Positions 33,587 to 44,234 of a stretch of DNA of 48,926 nucleotides are shown here, piece by piece. The DNA lies in the NCBI GenBank assembly GCA_964510225.1, contig CAZEAN010000040.1:1-48926 (forward strand), read 5' to 3'. The notes under the pieces are model-generated. The model did no database searches and had not been told where the DNA came from. It worked only from the letters and a program-made list of their open reading frames with translations. A program made the translations under genes and the position numbers. Positions within the stretch are counted from its first letter, which is position 1. The number at the start of each line of letters is the position of its first letter. The DNA comes from CAZEAN01 sp964510225. GTDB taxonomy: Bacteria > Planctomycetota > Planctomycetia > Isosphaerales > Isosphaeraceae.

Positions 33587-34273
33587 GTGACAACGATGAT
33601 GTCCACCATCACACCGCCACCGCTCCGATTCGACGTCCTCACCCTCTTTCCGAAGCTCTTTCAAGGGTTTCTCTCCGAGAGCATCTTGAGTCGAGCTATC
33701 GATCGGGGACTGATTGAGGTCGAACTCTGGGATATCCGACGCTGGGCACTCGATCGACACCATCAGGTTGACGATCGACCCTACGGTGGTGGTCCTGGGA
33801 TGTTGATGATGGCCCCCCCCGTCGTCGCAGCAGTTGAAACCGTCCGAGCGCTCGGTGAGACCCCTGGTCGTCTTGTTGCCTTGACACCGACCGGCCGAAG
33901 GCTCGAACAAGCCCTCGTGGCCGACTATGCCCAATCCTCCCGGATGATCTTGCTCGCTGGCCGCTACGAAGGGTTCGATCACCGGATCTTCGAACTACTC
34001 AACCCCGAACTCCTTTCGATTGGCGACTACGTTCTCTCGGGTGGAGAAGTCCCCGCCATGGTCTTGATCGACGCCGTGATGCGACTGGTCCCCGGAGTCC
34101 TCGGAGACGATCAGAGCGCCGTCGACGAATCGTTCGGTCCTGATGGTGGCCTCGAATACCCCCACTACACCCGACCTCGGACCTTCCGAGGCCTTAGCGT
34201 TCCCGACGTCCTCCTCGGCGGCAACCACCACGCCATCGACCAATGGCGACGCCAACAACGCCGACAGGGATAA
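33587..34273 (+). CDS. trmD: tRNA (guanine37-N1)-methyltransferase TrmD
   Basis: TrmD methylates G37 next to the anticodon using S-adenosylmethionine and prevents frameshifting. The protein has the trefoil-knot SPOUT fold signatures: FDVLTLFPKLF at the N-terminus, DDRPYGGGPGMLMM near residue 62, LAGRYEGFDHR near 123-133 and SIGDYVLSGGEVPAM near 144-157. The 228-residue length fits the family. The start is uncertain between GTG 33587 and the ATGs at 33596 and 33599. It lies between rpsP and rplS as in most bacteria, with rplS 84 bp downstream. Confidence 0.96.
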   Translation: MTTMMSTITPPPLRFDVLTLFPKLFQGFLSESILSRAIDRGLIEVELWDIRRWALDRHHQVDDRPYGGGPGMLMMAPPVVAAVETVRALGETPGRLVALTPTGRRLEQALVADYAQSSRMILLAGRYEGFDHRIFELLNPELLSIGDYVLSGGEVPAMVLIDAVMRLVPGVLGDDQSAVDESFGPDGGLEYPHYTRPRTFRGLSVPDVLLGGNHHAIDQWRRQQRRQG

Positions 34274-34357
34274 CTCAGCAGTTCACTGAACTGACGCAAC
34301 CAAACTGCAGCACAACCGATCACTTGTCGAAATAAAATCTCAGAGAGGAAGAGCACC

Positions 34358-35032
34358 ATGCAGAACGCCCTCCTTGAGCTGGTGGAACGATCCAGCATGA
34401 AAGAGAAAGTCCCCGAGTTCGAGATCGGGGACACCGTTGATGTTCACGTCCGGATTCTGGAAGGTGACAAAGAGCGGATCCAGATCTTTAACGGTGTGGT
34501 GATTGCCCGGAGCGGCTCTGGCTCGAAGGCGACCTTCACCGTTCGACGGATTGTCGCCGGTGAAGGCGTCGAGCGGACCTTCCCGGTTCATTCCCCTCGG
34601 ATCGCCGATATCAAGGTAAAGCGATCGGGTAAAGTCCGCCGGGCCAAGCTGTACTACCTCCGCGATCGTAAGGGGAAGGCGGTCCGGCTCAAGGAACGGA
34701 TCAAGGGGAAAGCCACGGAGACCGAGGCCAAGGAAGCACGTCAGGCCAAGCGCGACGCTCGGAAGGCGCGCAAGGCCGCCAAAGCCGAGGCCAAGGCCCG
34801 CAAGGCCGCTGGGCAGCCTGAGGTCGATGAAGCCGCCGAGGCTGCCGCTGCCGCCGAAGCAGAAAACGCAGAGGCAATCGCTGCGGCCGAAAACGAGGCC
34901 ACCGAGGCTCAAGTCGCTGAGTCGGAAGGGACTACCCCAGACGCCAACGCCGACGCACCAACCAATGACACCCCGGCGACCGAGACTCCTGACGCCGCCG
35001 ATACCGAGAAGAAGAAAGAAGAAGGGGAGTAA
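34358..35032 (+). CDS. rplS: 50S ribosomal protein L19 with long C-terminal extension
   Basis: Residues 1-114 form a normal L19 (PEFEIGDTVDVHVRI, QIFNGVVIARSGSGS, FTVRRIVAGEGVERTFPVHSP, VRRAKLYYLRDRKGKAVRL), a protein at the subunit interface. About 110 more residues follow: first a Lys/Arg/Ala-rich helix-prone stretch (about 116-165), then a Glu/Ala/Thr/Asp-rich acidic tail ending in KKKEEGE. Standard L19 is about 115 residues. GAGAGG lies about 9 bases before the ATG. It is the last clear gene of the rpsP operon and is followed by a 9-bp inverted repeat. Confidence 0.96.
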   Translation: MQNALLELVERSSMKEKVPEFEIGDTVDVHVRILEGDKERIQIFNGVVIARSGSGSKATFTVRRIVAGEGVERTFPVHSPRIADIKVKRSGKVRRAKLYYLRDRKGKAVRLKERIKGKATETEAKEARQAKRDARKARKAAKAEAKARKAAGQPEVDEAAEAAAAAEAENAEAIAAAENEATEAQVAESEGTTPDANADAPTNDTPATETPDAADTEKKKEEGE

Positions 35033-35056
35033 TCCCGCTTCCTTCAACCGAGCTTG

Positions 35057-35097
35057 CTGGGTACTGGATTAAACCCGAAACGACCCAAAGTACCCAG
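35057..35097 (+). repeat. Perfect 9-bp inverted repeat after rplS
   Basis: CTGGGTACT (35057-35065) and AGTACCCAG (35089-35097) are exact complements separated by 23 bp. It lies 24 bp after the rplS stop and 36 bp before the DUF1579 gene. No T-run follows, so it is not a standard intrinsic terminator; it may be a processing or protein-binding site. Confidence 0.5.
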
Positions 35098-35133
35098 TGA
35101 GTTCAACCCACCCTACGATGGAGTCGCCCCGCC

Positions 35134-35598
35134 GTGAGTACGCTCGATGCCTTGAAACGCTGCACGGGTCGTTGGCAAGGGACAAATCGAGTCGAGGATT
35201 ATCACCACGGGATCAGGGAAGAATCCTCCTCAACTGCGATCATCACCCCGATCCTCAAAGAGACCTTCTTGAGGATCGATTACGAGTGGTCATTTAAGGG
35301 GACTCCACAGGAAGGAATGATCCTGCTTGGCCTGGAAGCGGCTGACCAGGTCGCGACTGGTCATTGGATTGACTCCTGGCACATGTCGGATGTCGTGATG
35401 GCTTCTCGAGGTTCGATCGACGCGACCGGCGCAGTCAATCTGCTCGGCTCCTACACTGCACCACCCGGCCCCGATTGGGGATGGCGGACGATCCTTAGCG
35501 CGCCCCATCAGGATTCGTTCCAGATCATCATGTACAACATCACCCCCGAAGGTCGTGAGGAATTAGCTGTCGAAGCCTTGTATCACCGAACCGTGTAA
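35134..35598 (+). CDS. DUF1579 family protein
   Basis: The 154-residue product matches the DUF1579 pattern by eye: an N-terminal LKRCTGRWQGTNRV, beta strands of a lipocalin/FABP-like barrel, and GLEAADQVATGHWIDSWHMSDVVM in the middle. No signal peptide is present, so it is probably cytoplasmic. The family function is unknown, although the fold suggests binding of a small hydrophobic ligand. The start is GTG 35134 with a weak GGAG 13 bases upstream. It may be read through from the rpsP operon. Confidence 0.75.
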   Translation: MSTLDALKRCTGRWQGTNRVEDYHHGIREESSSTAIITPILKETFLRIDYEWSFKGTPQEGMILLGLEAADQVATGHWIDSWHMSDVVMASRGSIDATGAVNLLGSYTAPPGPDWGWRTILSAPHQDSFQIIMYNITPEGREELAVEALYHRTV

Positions 35599-35774
35599 AT
35601 ATATTTTGACCAGTTGCATAGTAGGCTTTGGATACTCCCTCAGTTTGATCCGTCCTGGATCGATCGTCTGAGCGGTTGTTAAATAGCAACGATTATCCCG
35701 ATAGTGTCAAGTTGGCGACACTCTGCGTTCGATATAACCGTCATGATCCAAATTCTTGCACGGAGGTCGTGGTC

Positions 35775-37076
35775 ATGAACGGTTGGCGATTTGCCTGTTC
35801 TGTCGCGCTCGTTGGGTTCATGATCGCGGCGATCCCGGAACCAGGAAGAAGCCAGGGTGTCATTCTTCCAGGGGCCGGGCCGGTGAACCGAGCGATGGCC
35901 GGTGCTTCGACTGCGGCACCAGTCGACCCGGGTGGAGCCTATTGGAACCCGGCGATTATCAGTGGTCTGGAAGGCTCCCAGATGCTCTTCGGGGCGGAGC
36001 TATTAATACCGAGCACGCATTTAGAAGCGTCGATTCCCGCTGGGGCAATCAACGGCCTGCTCCCGACTAATCGCAGATTCGGCAAGTCCCGGAGCGATGG
36101 TGGGGTATCTGCTGCACCGTCTGTTTACTTGACCTATCGACCCGAAGATTCGAAGACAACCTATGGTATGGGATTGGCAGCTTTAGTCGGCGGTGCGGTG
36201 AACTTCCCCGGCAGCGCCACTACTCCACTACTCACACCGAACAATCCTCCAGAGACCTTTGGCTTTGGACCGATCTACGGGGAAGCGACGGCATTGGTGA
36301 TCAAGCCGATGATCTCGCGCCAAGTGACCGACTGGCTCGCAGTCGCTGGTGGACCACTTATCTTGCAGCAGACCGTTAAGTTGAACCCCGCGTTCTTTGC
36401 ACCTGAAAGCGTTCCCGGAAGTGTCTTGCCAGCCTTCCCGTCCGGGACCAATTCTCGACCCTTTTGGGGTGGCGGGTTCCAGTTCGGGTTGCTTGCGAAC
36501 GTCACGGAGCATTGGAAAACAGGCTTTTCGATCAAGAGTCCAATCTGGACCGAGCGGTGGGGCTATAACGCGAGCCTCTTGGACGGAACAGCAAGGAGGA
36601 TCTCTTTGAAACCAGACTACCCAATGATCCTCTCTTGGGGTCTTTCCTACACGGGTCTCTCCAAAACGCTGATCGCCGTTGACTTCCGCTACTTCGACTA
36701 CGCCAATGCGGGGCTCTTCGGTGATGTTCCCTCCGCTGATGGCCTCGGGCTTGGCTGGGACAGCGTTTTCGCTGTTGCGACCGGTCTGAAGTATGACTTG
36801 ACTGACCGACTCTCGCTTCTTGGCGGTTACCTCTACAACGAGAATCCGATTCCGGATGCTGCGACGCTGTTCAATGTACAGTTGCCCGGTATTCTCCAGC
36901 ACAGTCTCTCGTTTGGTGCCCTCTTCGAAATGAACGAGACGATCTCGCTCTCCTTTTCCTGGGTCCACGCGTTCCGCAACTCGATCTCGGGACCCATTGC
37001 CCAGGTACCTGGCTCGTCGATTACGCTCGACACCCAAGTTGACTCAATCCTCTCTGGTATCATTGTGAACTACTAA
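35775..37076 (+). CDS. OmpP1/FadL/TodX-family outer-membrane transport protein
   Basis: The 433-residue product has a signal peptide (MNGWRFACSVALVGFMIAAI, cleaved after GRSQ) and the N-terminal FadL-type hatch motif GAGPVNRAMAGASTAAPVDPGGAYWNPA. The rest shows alternating beta strands with aromatic girdles, ending in LSFSWVHAFRNSISGP and a terminal beta strand with Tyr. Family members import hydrophobic compounds such as fatty acids or aromatics. ATG 35775 is chosen because GGAGG lies 8 bases upstream and the signal peptide starts there. The 176-bp gap before it holds TTGACC (35606) with GATACT 19 bp on, and an AGTGTC/GACACT repeat at 35703-35722. Two porin genes follow on the same strand. 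Confidence 0.85.
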   Translation: MNGWRFACSVALVGFMIAAIPEPGRSQGVILPGAGPVNRAMAGASTAAPVDPGGAYWNPAIISGLEGSQMLFGAELLIPSTHLEASIPAGAINGLLPTNRRFGKSRSDGGVSAAPSVYLTYRPEDSKTTYGMGLAALVGGAVNFPGSATTPLLTPNNPPETFGFGPIYGEATALVIKPMISRQVTDWLAVAGGPLILQQTVKLNPAFFAPESVPGSVLPAFPSGTNSRPFWGGGFQFGLLANVTEHWKTGFSIKSPIWTERWGYNASLLDGTARRISLKPDYPMILSWGLSYTGLSKTLIAVDFRYFDYANAGLFGDVPSADGLGLGWDSVFAVATGLKYDLTDRLSLLGGYLYNENPIPDAATLFNVQLPGILQHSLSFGALFEMNETISLSFSWVHAFRNSISGPIAQVPGSSITLDTQVDSILSGIIVNY

Positions 37077-37147
37077 ATTGAGACTGTTGACCTAACTATC
37101 TTCCGGTCTAAAGACGAACTTAGCCCAGAGGAAGGAGGGACGTTCCG

Positions 37148-38857
37148 ATGGTGCCGAGAGGTCGGGGTTCGCGACGATCAGTGGTCGCAATAGCGACGCT
37201 GATCAGCATCGTCATCGGATGGACACCGGCGGTCCATTCGCAAGAGCTACCGAGCACCTCGCCCGAGGTCGGTACAGAACAGTACTCGTCCCAGGAACTC
37301 GACGAACGAATCCGGCGCCTTGAGCAGATCAATCGCGAACTCATTGATCGGTACGAATCGATCATAAGACGGGACGAATCTCGCGAAGAACGCTATCGCG
37401 AACTTGAGGAAAAATACAACGATCTTCTGGAGCGACTTGAGGAGCCGGAAGAACCTCCCTTACCCGAACCAAATCCGACGGGTGAAAGTGAATCAGAGTC
37501 GGAGGGTCATGCGGAAGTGTCGGGCGAGCCCGAGGAAGGGCTAGGTTGTCCAGAGGAAGCATCAGAAGCACCAATGCTGATTCCTGAGCCGGGTCGTGAC
37601 TACCCGAGCTTCGAAGGTGAAGAAGCACCACCCCTTAGAGGACGGCTCCGGAGTGGTTTTGAACTCGTCTCGCCAGATGAAGAATTCTCGCTTGGAATTC
37701 GATTACTGAACCAGGTTGACTTCAAGACCTACGCCCCAAACGATCTGAATCCCGCAATCGCCGGTCTCTTCCTCCCAAGAACGCGGTTCTACTTCGAGGG
37801 GAACCTCACTCGTCCCCTTTATTACGAACTCTCGCTTCAGCGGAGTGTCGAAGGTGAGTTCGACTTACTCGACGCCTACCTCAGCGCCAAGCTTACCGAA
37901 GGGTTTCAGGTCAAATTTGGTCGAATGCTCGTGCCGTACAGCTACGATTGGTACGACCACCTTGAGCCCTATTTCATTACACCAGAGCGTTCACTGTTCC
38001 CGCTAAACCTTGGACTCTCGCGTCAGGCCGGATTGATGGCATTCGGCTATCTCAACGAACAGAAGTTGGAATATGCTGTCGGTGGGTTCGCGGGCGGTCG
38101 GCTTGGTGTCACAGATGATAACATCACAAGAGACGCGGTTGGGTATGTCAATTGGCGACCTTTTCTCGACAGAGAATACTCCCCATTTCAATACCTTGCC
38201 ATTGGCGGTTCGATCGGTGGAGGCCAGCAGGTTCGCCTAGAGCCGGAACCGCCCCCGCCACTGCTGACTTCAATCCAAGCGACAGAGATTGATGCATCCG
38301 CGAGGGAAGCCTCGGTCTCGTTCCTGGAATTCGAAGAAGACGTCCGGACGGTCGGTGACCGCTTCCAAGGCGCACTCCACATGGCTTACTACGGTGGCGG
38401 TTTGTCAGTGGAGGCAGAAGTTCAAGCTGGCGAATTTGAGTTCGCCAAAGCGGGTTTACCCACCCGAGTCTTGGTTCCAGCAGCGGGATATCACGTAACG
38501 GCGTCCTACTTCCTGACCGGTGAAGAGTTCCCTGGCCGGGTAACCGTCGTCCCCAACCGTCCCTTCTCCCCTCGACACGGCCACTTTGGGCCGGGGGCCT
38601 TGGAACCATTTGCGCGGATCAGCCAATTCACGTTCGGCGATGAGATCTTTGAGTTTGAACTCGCTAACGAGGAACATTGGACGAACAATGCGAGCCTCGT
38701 CGACCTCGGGTTCAATTGGTACCCAAATCGGTTTGTTAAGTTCTACTTTGATTGGCAACACGCATTCTTCGGGTCTCCGGTGCTCGTGAATGAAGGGACG
38801 GGCCTCCTCCGACGCTCGGCCGACCTCTTCTGGATCCGTTGTCAGGTTTGGTTCTGA
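37148..38857 (+). CDS. Outer-membrane porin with N-terminal coiled coil (OprO/OprP-like)
   Basis: The 569-residue product has a signal peptide ending near VHSQE, a coiled coil (about residues 48-98, with RIRRLEQINRELIDRYES), an acidic Pro/Glu/Ser linker (about 98-165, containing PNPTG) and a beta-barrel domain resembling phosphate-selective porins. Barrel landmarks are FYFEGNLTRPLYYELSLQRS and LDAYLSAKLTEGFQVKFGRM, and the final strand ends in Phe. The coiled coil and linker could reach peptidoglycan or form a trimeric stalk. AAGGAGGG stands about 8 bases before the ATG. The next porin gene begins 2 bp after its stop. The solute is unknown. Confidence 0.85.
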   Translation: MVPRGRGSRRSVVAIATLISIVIGWTPAVHSQELPSTSPEVGTEQYSSQELDERIRRLEQINRELIDRYESIIRRDESREERYRELEEKYNDLLERLEEPEEPPLPEPNPTGESESESEGHAEVSGEPEEGLGCPEEASEAPMLIPEPGRDYPSFEGEEAPPLRGRLRSGFELVSPDEEFSLGIRLLNQVDFKTYAPNDLNPAIAGLFLPRTRFYFEGNLTRPLYYELSLQRSVEGEFDLLDAYLSAKLTEGFQVKFGRMLVPYSYDWYDHLEPYFITPERSLFPLNLGLSRQAGLMAFGYLNEQKLEYAVGGFAGGRLGVTDDNITRDAVGYVNWRPFLDREYSPFQYLAIGGSIGGGQQVRLEPEPPPPLLTSIQATEIDASAREASVSFLEFEEDVRTVGDRFQGALHMAYYGGGLSVEAEVQAGEFEFAKAGLPTRVLVPAAGYHVTASYFLTGEEFPGRVTVVPNRPFSPRHGHFGPGALEPFARISQFTFGDEIFEFELANEEHWTNNASLVDLGFNWYPNRFVKFYFDWQHAFFGSPVLVNEGTGLLRRSADLFWIRCQVWF

Positions 38858-38859
38858 TC

Positions 38860-40509
38860 ATGAGAACTTCTCGATTCAGGGCAGTCTGCTGCCTGATAAT
38901 CGTTATCTACTTGGGCGGGACTGGGCTCGTTTCTGGAGCAGCAGTCCCTCCCCATCCAGTTCTCTCTGTTGATGACAACGAGGATGATCAGAAACTGGAA
39001 GAGCGACTCCAACAGATGGAGGAGCTGAACCGTCGGTTAGTCGAGCAGGTCGAGCGGCTTTCAGGCCAGGTCGAGGGCCTCCAGAAGCGTCTCGATGAGC
39101 GCGAGACGCAAGAGCTGCCTCCACCGATACCCAGTCCTCCCCGAAGCCGTGAAGAGAAGGAAGTACGAAACCGCGTTGAGGATGAGGGTGAGGAGCTGCC
39201 ACCGATCCCCAATCCTACCGGTGGTGGAGAAGAAGAGGAGGAGGGCGACGAAGATAGCGTGGAGCCTGCACCACAATGGAATGACGAAAGCGAAAGCGAT
39301 ACCGACGATCAATCATCTCTCGAAGTTGGCTATGACAGAGGCTTCTTCATCCGTGATGATGATGGCGACGGACTACCCTATGAGTTTCGTGCCCAAGGAC
39401 GGATTCAATTCCGAGCCGTCAACTTTGTCCGGAGCGCTCGGTTCTTCTTCGATAGTGCCGGGGATCCCCAACTGATCCAAGATCGGGATGACTTTGACAT
39501 CGAACGTGCTCGATTGATCTTTTCCGGGTTCATCGGAGACCCTCGGCTTACCTATTTCTTTCAGCTCGACGGCGACACGGATGACCGTAGTCAGGTGGAC
39601 CTCCTTGATGTCTGGGCGGGGTATCAGTTCAACGATGCCTTCGGTTTCTACTTCGGTAAGCGGCGTCTACCCGGCTCAAGAGCGTGGTTGCTCTCGACGA
39701 AGTTTACACAGTTTGCAGACCGTTCACTCACAACGAGCTTCTTCCGTCCCGATCGAAGCCAAGGGATCTGGGCCGAGGGGGAACCCATAGAGGACTGGCA
39801 CTACCTCACCATGGTTTCCAATGGATTCTCTACCAATGGTCTCCGATTCGACGATTTCAATAATACATATTCATTTACGGGATCGGTCTGGCACGACATT
39901 GGAGAAGGCGGGTTTGGTAATGGGCCTTCGGACCTCTCCTTCCATCATGAACCGGTCGCACAGGTCGGCACCAGCGTTGGATTCGAGCGTGGGAGCCCTG
40001 TGGGGCCTTTCTTTCTTTTCGGAGTGTCACCTCAACTAGAGTTTGTCCGCCTCAGTGATGGTACTCGGATCACCAAGACCGGTGCCTTGGCACCCGATGT
40101 AACCGTCACTTCGTTCGATCACTATCTCTGGGCTCTCGATGCCGCCTACAAGTTCCGGGGCCTGAGTCTCAGTGCCGAGTATTATTTCCGATGGCTCCAA
40201 GGAATTAAGGGGGACGGACCGTTACCTCGGACCACACTCTTCGACAACGGCTTCTACGCACAAGCTGGTTACTTCGTCATCCCCGAACGTGTTGAGCTCA
40301 TAGCACGAACCTCGCAGGTCTTCGGTAGTTTTGGCAACGCCTCCGAATATGCAGGTGGTCTGAACTGGTTTTTCCGAGGTTCTCACGATTTGAAACTCAC
40401 TGTCGACGTCAGTCGAGTTATCGGCTCGCCCGTCTCCAACACGGGTACCGATTACCAACCTGGGCAGATCGGCGTCTTGTTCCGGAGCCAACTCCAAGCA
40501 GCGTATTGA
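38860..40509 (+). CDS. Outer-membrane porin with N-terminal coiled coil, tandem paralogue
   Basis: The 549-residue product has a signal peptide ending near VSGAA, a coiled coil (about residues 42-82, KLEERLQQMEELNRRLVEQV), an acidic low-complexity linker with PNPTGGGEEEEEGDED, and an OprO/OprP-like barrel. Barrel motifs include FRAQGRIQFRAVNF, FFQLDGDTDDRSQVDLLDVW and FGFYFGKRRLPGSRAW; the last strand ends in Tyr. ATG 38860 lies 2 bases after the stop of the first porin, indicating translational coupling. It shares the layout and the PNPTG linker motif with that neighbour, so an old tandem duplication is likely, although the barrels are now quite different. Confidence 0.85.
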   Translation: MRTSRFRAVCCLIIVIYLGGTGLVSGAAVPPHPVLSVDDNEDDQKLEERLQQMEELNRRLVEQVERLSGQVEGLQKRLDERETQELPPPIPSPPRSREEKEVRNRVEDEGEELPPIPNPTGGGEEEEEGDEDSVEPAPQWNDESESDTDDQSSLEVGYDRGFFIRDDDGDGLPYEFRAQGRIQFRAVNFVRSARFFFDSAGDPQLIQDRDDFDIERARLIFSGFIGDPRLTYFFQLDGDTDDRSQVDLLDVWAGYQFNDAFGFYFGKRRLPGSRAWLLSTKFTQFADRSLTTSFFRPDRSQGIWAEGEPIEDWHYLTMVSNGFSTNGLRFDDFNNTYSFTGSVWHDIGEGGFGNGPSDLSFHHEPVAQVGTSVGFERGSPVGPFFLFGVSPQLEFVRLSDGTRITKTGALAPDVTVTSFDHYLWALDAAYKFRGLSLSAEYYFRWLQGIKGDGPLPRTTLFDNGFYAQAGYFVIPERVELIARTSQVFGSFGNASEYAGGLNWFFRGSHDLKLTVDVSRVIGSPVSNTGTDYQPGQIGVLFRSQLQAAY

Positions 40510-40648
40510 TTGATCATAGCATCCTCTGATTCTAGATCGAACCGCCACTTCAACGGGTATGCCGTCCTGGTGTCGTAAGTTCCTCAGAGAAAGATCGGCG
40601 GGGAAGACTGCGCATCAAGGTTTGGAACACGATGCCGGGGTTCTTGAG

Positions 40649-42217
40649 ATGGAAGAAGAAGAATCGATGGAGCAAGGCCGGAGAGTCATCACGGGGGCGC
40701 TCTGGCTCGGGATGCTCGGGCTCCTGCTGATTCCACTGAGTCGGTTCTCGGTCGTCGATCTTGACCTTTTCCATGAACTCGCCTTGATCCGTGAAGCGAT
40801 CGAGATCGGGACGATCCCTCGACACGATTCTTTCGCCTACACAACCACCGTCGACCCCGTCGTCCATCACGAATGGGGGACGGGGGCCTTGCTTTACCTA
40901 GTGGTCGTCACGACCGGTTTCGGTCCATCAGGTTTGATTGGTGTGAAGGCTCTGCTTTCGACCGCCATTGTCGTAGGTGCATACCGTTGTGCCCGGCGTT
41001 CGAAAGCAACCGATGCGCTCCTTGCGCTTGGAACACCTCTTGTCGTACCGCTTGTTTGTATTGGGTTCACTACTGTCCGGGCTCAGCTCTTCACCCTCAC
41101 CTTGATGGTCTTCCTTCTGATGATGCTCCAACGAGATCGTCAGGGGGGTCGTCGTTGGATCTTCTGGTGGCTCCTGCTTTATGTCATCTGGTTGAATCTC
41201 CATGCCGGGTTCGTGGTTGGAGTCGGAATACTCGGACTCCATACCGTTGAGCAGTTTCTCCGCTCGTGGGCCGAGACGCGCTCGATCCGAAAGGCGTGGG
41301 GTGAGGTCGTCCATTTGATCGGCATGGGGCTCCTAATGATCCCAATGGCCCTGATGAATCCATTTGGTGTCGATTACCTCAACTATCTTGCCCGTGCGAT
41401 TCCGATGGAACGCCCACTGATCCGGGAGTGGGAACCGCTCTTAAGTCCTCCACTCCCCCTTGATCGGGCTCTTGGATTCTCGTTCTCGATTCTGCTAGCA
41501 CTCTACGGGCTCTGGATCCGAGGTTTGAGGAATACCCCCGGTCTGCTTCTTGTAACTGTGACTGCGTTCCTTGCATTCCAGCATATCCGCCACATGCCAC
41601 TCTACGGATTGGTCTGGTTCTGTCATGTTCCAGGATGGCTCCAAGAGACTCCCGTCGGACGTCGACTGAGTTTGATTCCCCACCGGCATCCTGCCGGAGT
41701 CATTGGGGGCGCCTTGGTCTTTGCTCTGCTTGGACTCTTGATGGTTCTGATGAACCGGACCTGGGTGCTTCAGGTCCCGACAGAAAGGCGTTGGGGGAAC
41801 GTCCTTTACCCCGCTGGCGTAGTTGAGTACCTCGACAACCAAGGATTCCAAGGGAATCTCTACACACCGTTCCGGATGGGGGCCTATGTCTCCTGGCACC
41901 TCGCACCCGATGTCCTCGTCAGTTTTGACAGTCGTTACGAAGTCGCCTACCCACCGGCTGCTCTGGAAGCAAACTTTCGATTCTACGACGCCAAGCCAGG
42001 CTGGCAATCGACACTTGAAGAGGACCAGACCGACGCCATCTTAGTACCTCGATGGACCGCTCTCGCTCCTCAATTAGAACGGTTCAGTGAAGAGTCAGAT
42101 TCGTGGAAACTTGTTTATATTGATGACCAATTCTTCCTCTTTGTTTGCTCTGAACGAGGTGACGATCTGATTCTGATTGATCGATCGGGGTCGTCCAACG
42201 GTTCTCGATTCCCCTGA
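40649..42217 (+). CDS. Polytopic membrane protein, GT-C-like
   Basis: The product of about 522 residues has roughly ten to eleven membrane helices and a soluble C-terminal domain of about 120 residues. The first extracytoplasmic loop carries the acidic VVDLDLFHELALIREAIEIG and, further on, HHEWGTGALLYLVV, a layout like GT-C glycosyltransferases and dolichyl-phosphate-mannose mannosyltransferase-like proteins, where an Asp/Glu in this loop is catalytic. The C-terminal GVVEYLDNQGFQGNLYTPFRMGAYVSWHLAP recalls planctomycete membrane proteins of unknown function. The start is uncertain: the frame opens at ATG 40559, with other Met codons at 40649 and 40667. It follows the porin pair on the same strand. 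Confidence 0.7.
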   Translation: MEEEESMEQGRRVITGALWLGMLGLLLIPLSRFSVVDLDLFHELALIREAIEIGTIPRHDSFAYTTTVDPVVHHEWGTGALLYLVVVTTGFGPSGLIGVKALLSTAIVVGAYRCARRSKATDALLALGTPLVVPLVCIGFTTVRAQLFTLTLMVFLLMMLQRDRQGGRRWIFWWLLLYVIWLNLHAGFVVGVGILGLHTVEQFLRSWAETRSIRKAWGEVVHLIGMGLLMIPMALMNPFGVDYLNYLARAIPMERPLIREWEPLLSPPLPLDRALGFSFSILLALYGLWIRGLRNTPGLLLVTVTAFLAFQHIRHMPLYGLVWFCHVPGWLQETPVGRRLSLIPHRHPAGVIGGALVFALLGLLMVLMNRTWVLQVPTERRWGNVLYPAGVVEYLDNQGFQGNLYTPFRMGAYVSWHLAPDVLVSFDSRYEVAYPPAALEANFRFYDAKPGWQSTLEEDQTDAILVPRWTALAPQLERFSEESDSWKLVYIDDQFFLFVCSERGDDLILIDRSGSSNGSRFP

Positions 42218-42262
42218 GCCACATTTGACCAGAATCATTAGGTACAATGGGGCTGGTAGGGT

Positions 42263-42285
42263 GACCTTTAAGTTGGTTAAAGGTC
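42263..42285 (+). promoter_or_regulatory. Perfect hairpin/operator upstream of pckA
   Basis: GACCTTTAA (42263-42271) and TTAAAGGTC (42277-42285) are exact complements around GTTGG. The element ends 38 bp before the pckA ATG. A second small repeat, GTGCA/TGCAC, surrounds the ATGATG start itself at about 42320-42333 and could mask it in RNA. The first repeat has the size of a typical repressor site; no T-run follows, so it is not a terminator. Confidence 0.5.
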
Positions 42286-42323
42286 GTAATGATTGGTGGT
42301 GCTCCATCATCTAGAGAGGTGCA

Positions 42324-43910
<1,587 letters not shown>

Positions 43911-44234
43911 GATCATCTAACTCTCAGCCAGCTAATTACAGAAACTCTTTTCGCCGGTTCAACACCCGTGCGTTCTTCACTCGGAGGTGCTGGATCGGCT
44001 GCCGTGGCGTTGCAACTCGGCTCAGCGATCCCGTCACTCCATAGCCTCTGGAGTGAACCAGCTCATGGGTTACCGAGTCAGGAATGATTGATTCCATTGT
44101 CCGGACTATCCGACGGTGGTTTACAGTGCCTTAACTTCCTGTTGAGTGCACTGGTGGTCAAGGTGTCTTCTGAGGCTATCGTTGTGTGATAGGAGTCGGT
44201 CCGTCGTTGAGCAACTCAACAGGAGTGCCCCCAA
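43911..44234. other. 324-bp intergenic region with two small hairpins
   Basis: No gene is seen between pckA and the AAA ATPase. A hairpin CACTCCA/TGGAGTG lies at 44035-44055 with a 7-base loop. A second, GTTGAG/CTCAAC at 44206-44220 with loop CAA, ends directly before the AGGAG (44221-44225) that serves as ribosome binding site of the next gene. The second stem could therefore affect translation initiation. No intrinsic terminator for pckA was found. Confidence 0.45.

Noticed and set aside
32864..33982. Minus-strand open frame of 372 codons opposite the rpsP leader, rpsP and trmD
   Set aside because: It lies antisense to two strongly identified genes, matches no family and arises from GC-biased codons of the plus strand.
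34340..35047. Minus-strand open frame of 235 codons opposite rplS
   Set aside because: Mirror of the L19 gene and its low-complexity tail; Gly/Leu-rich composition is the expected reverse-strand artefact.
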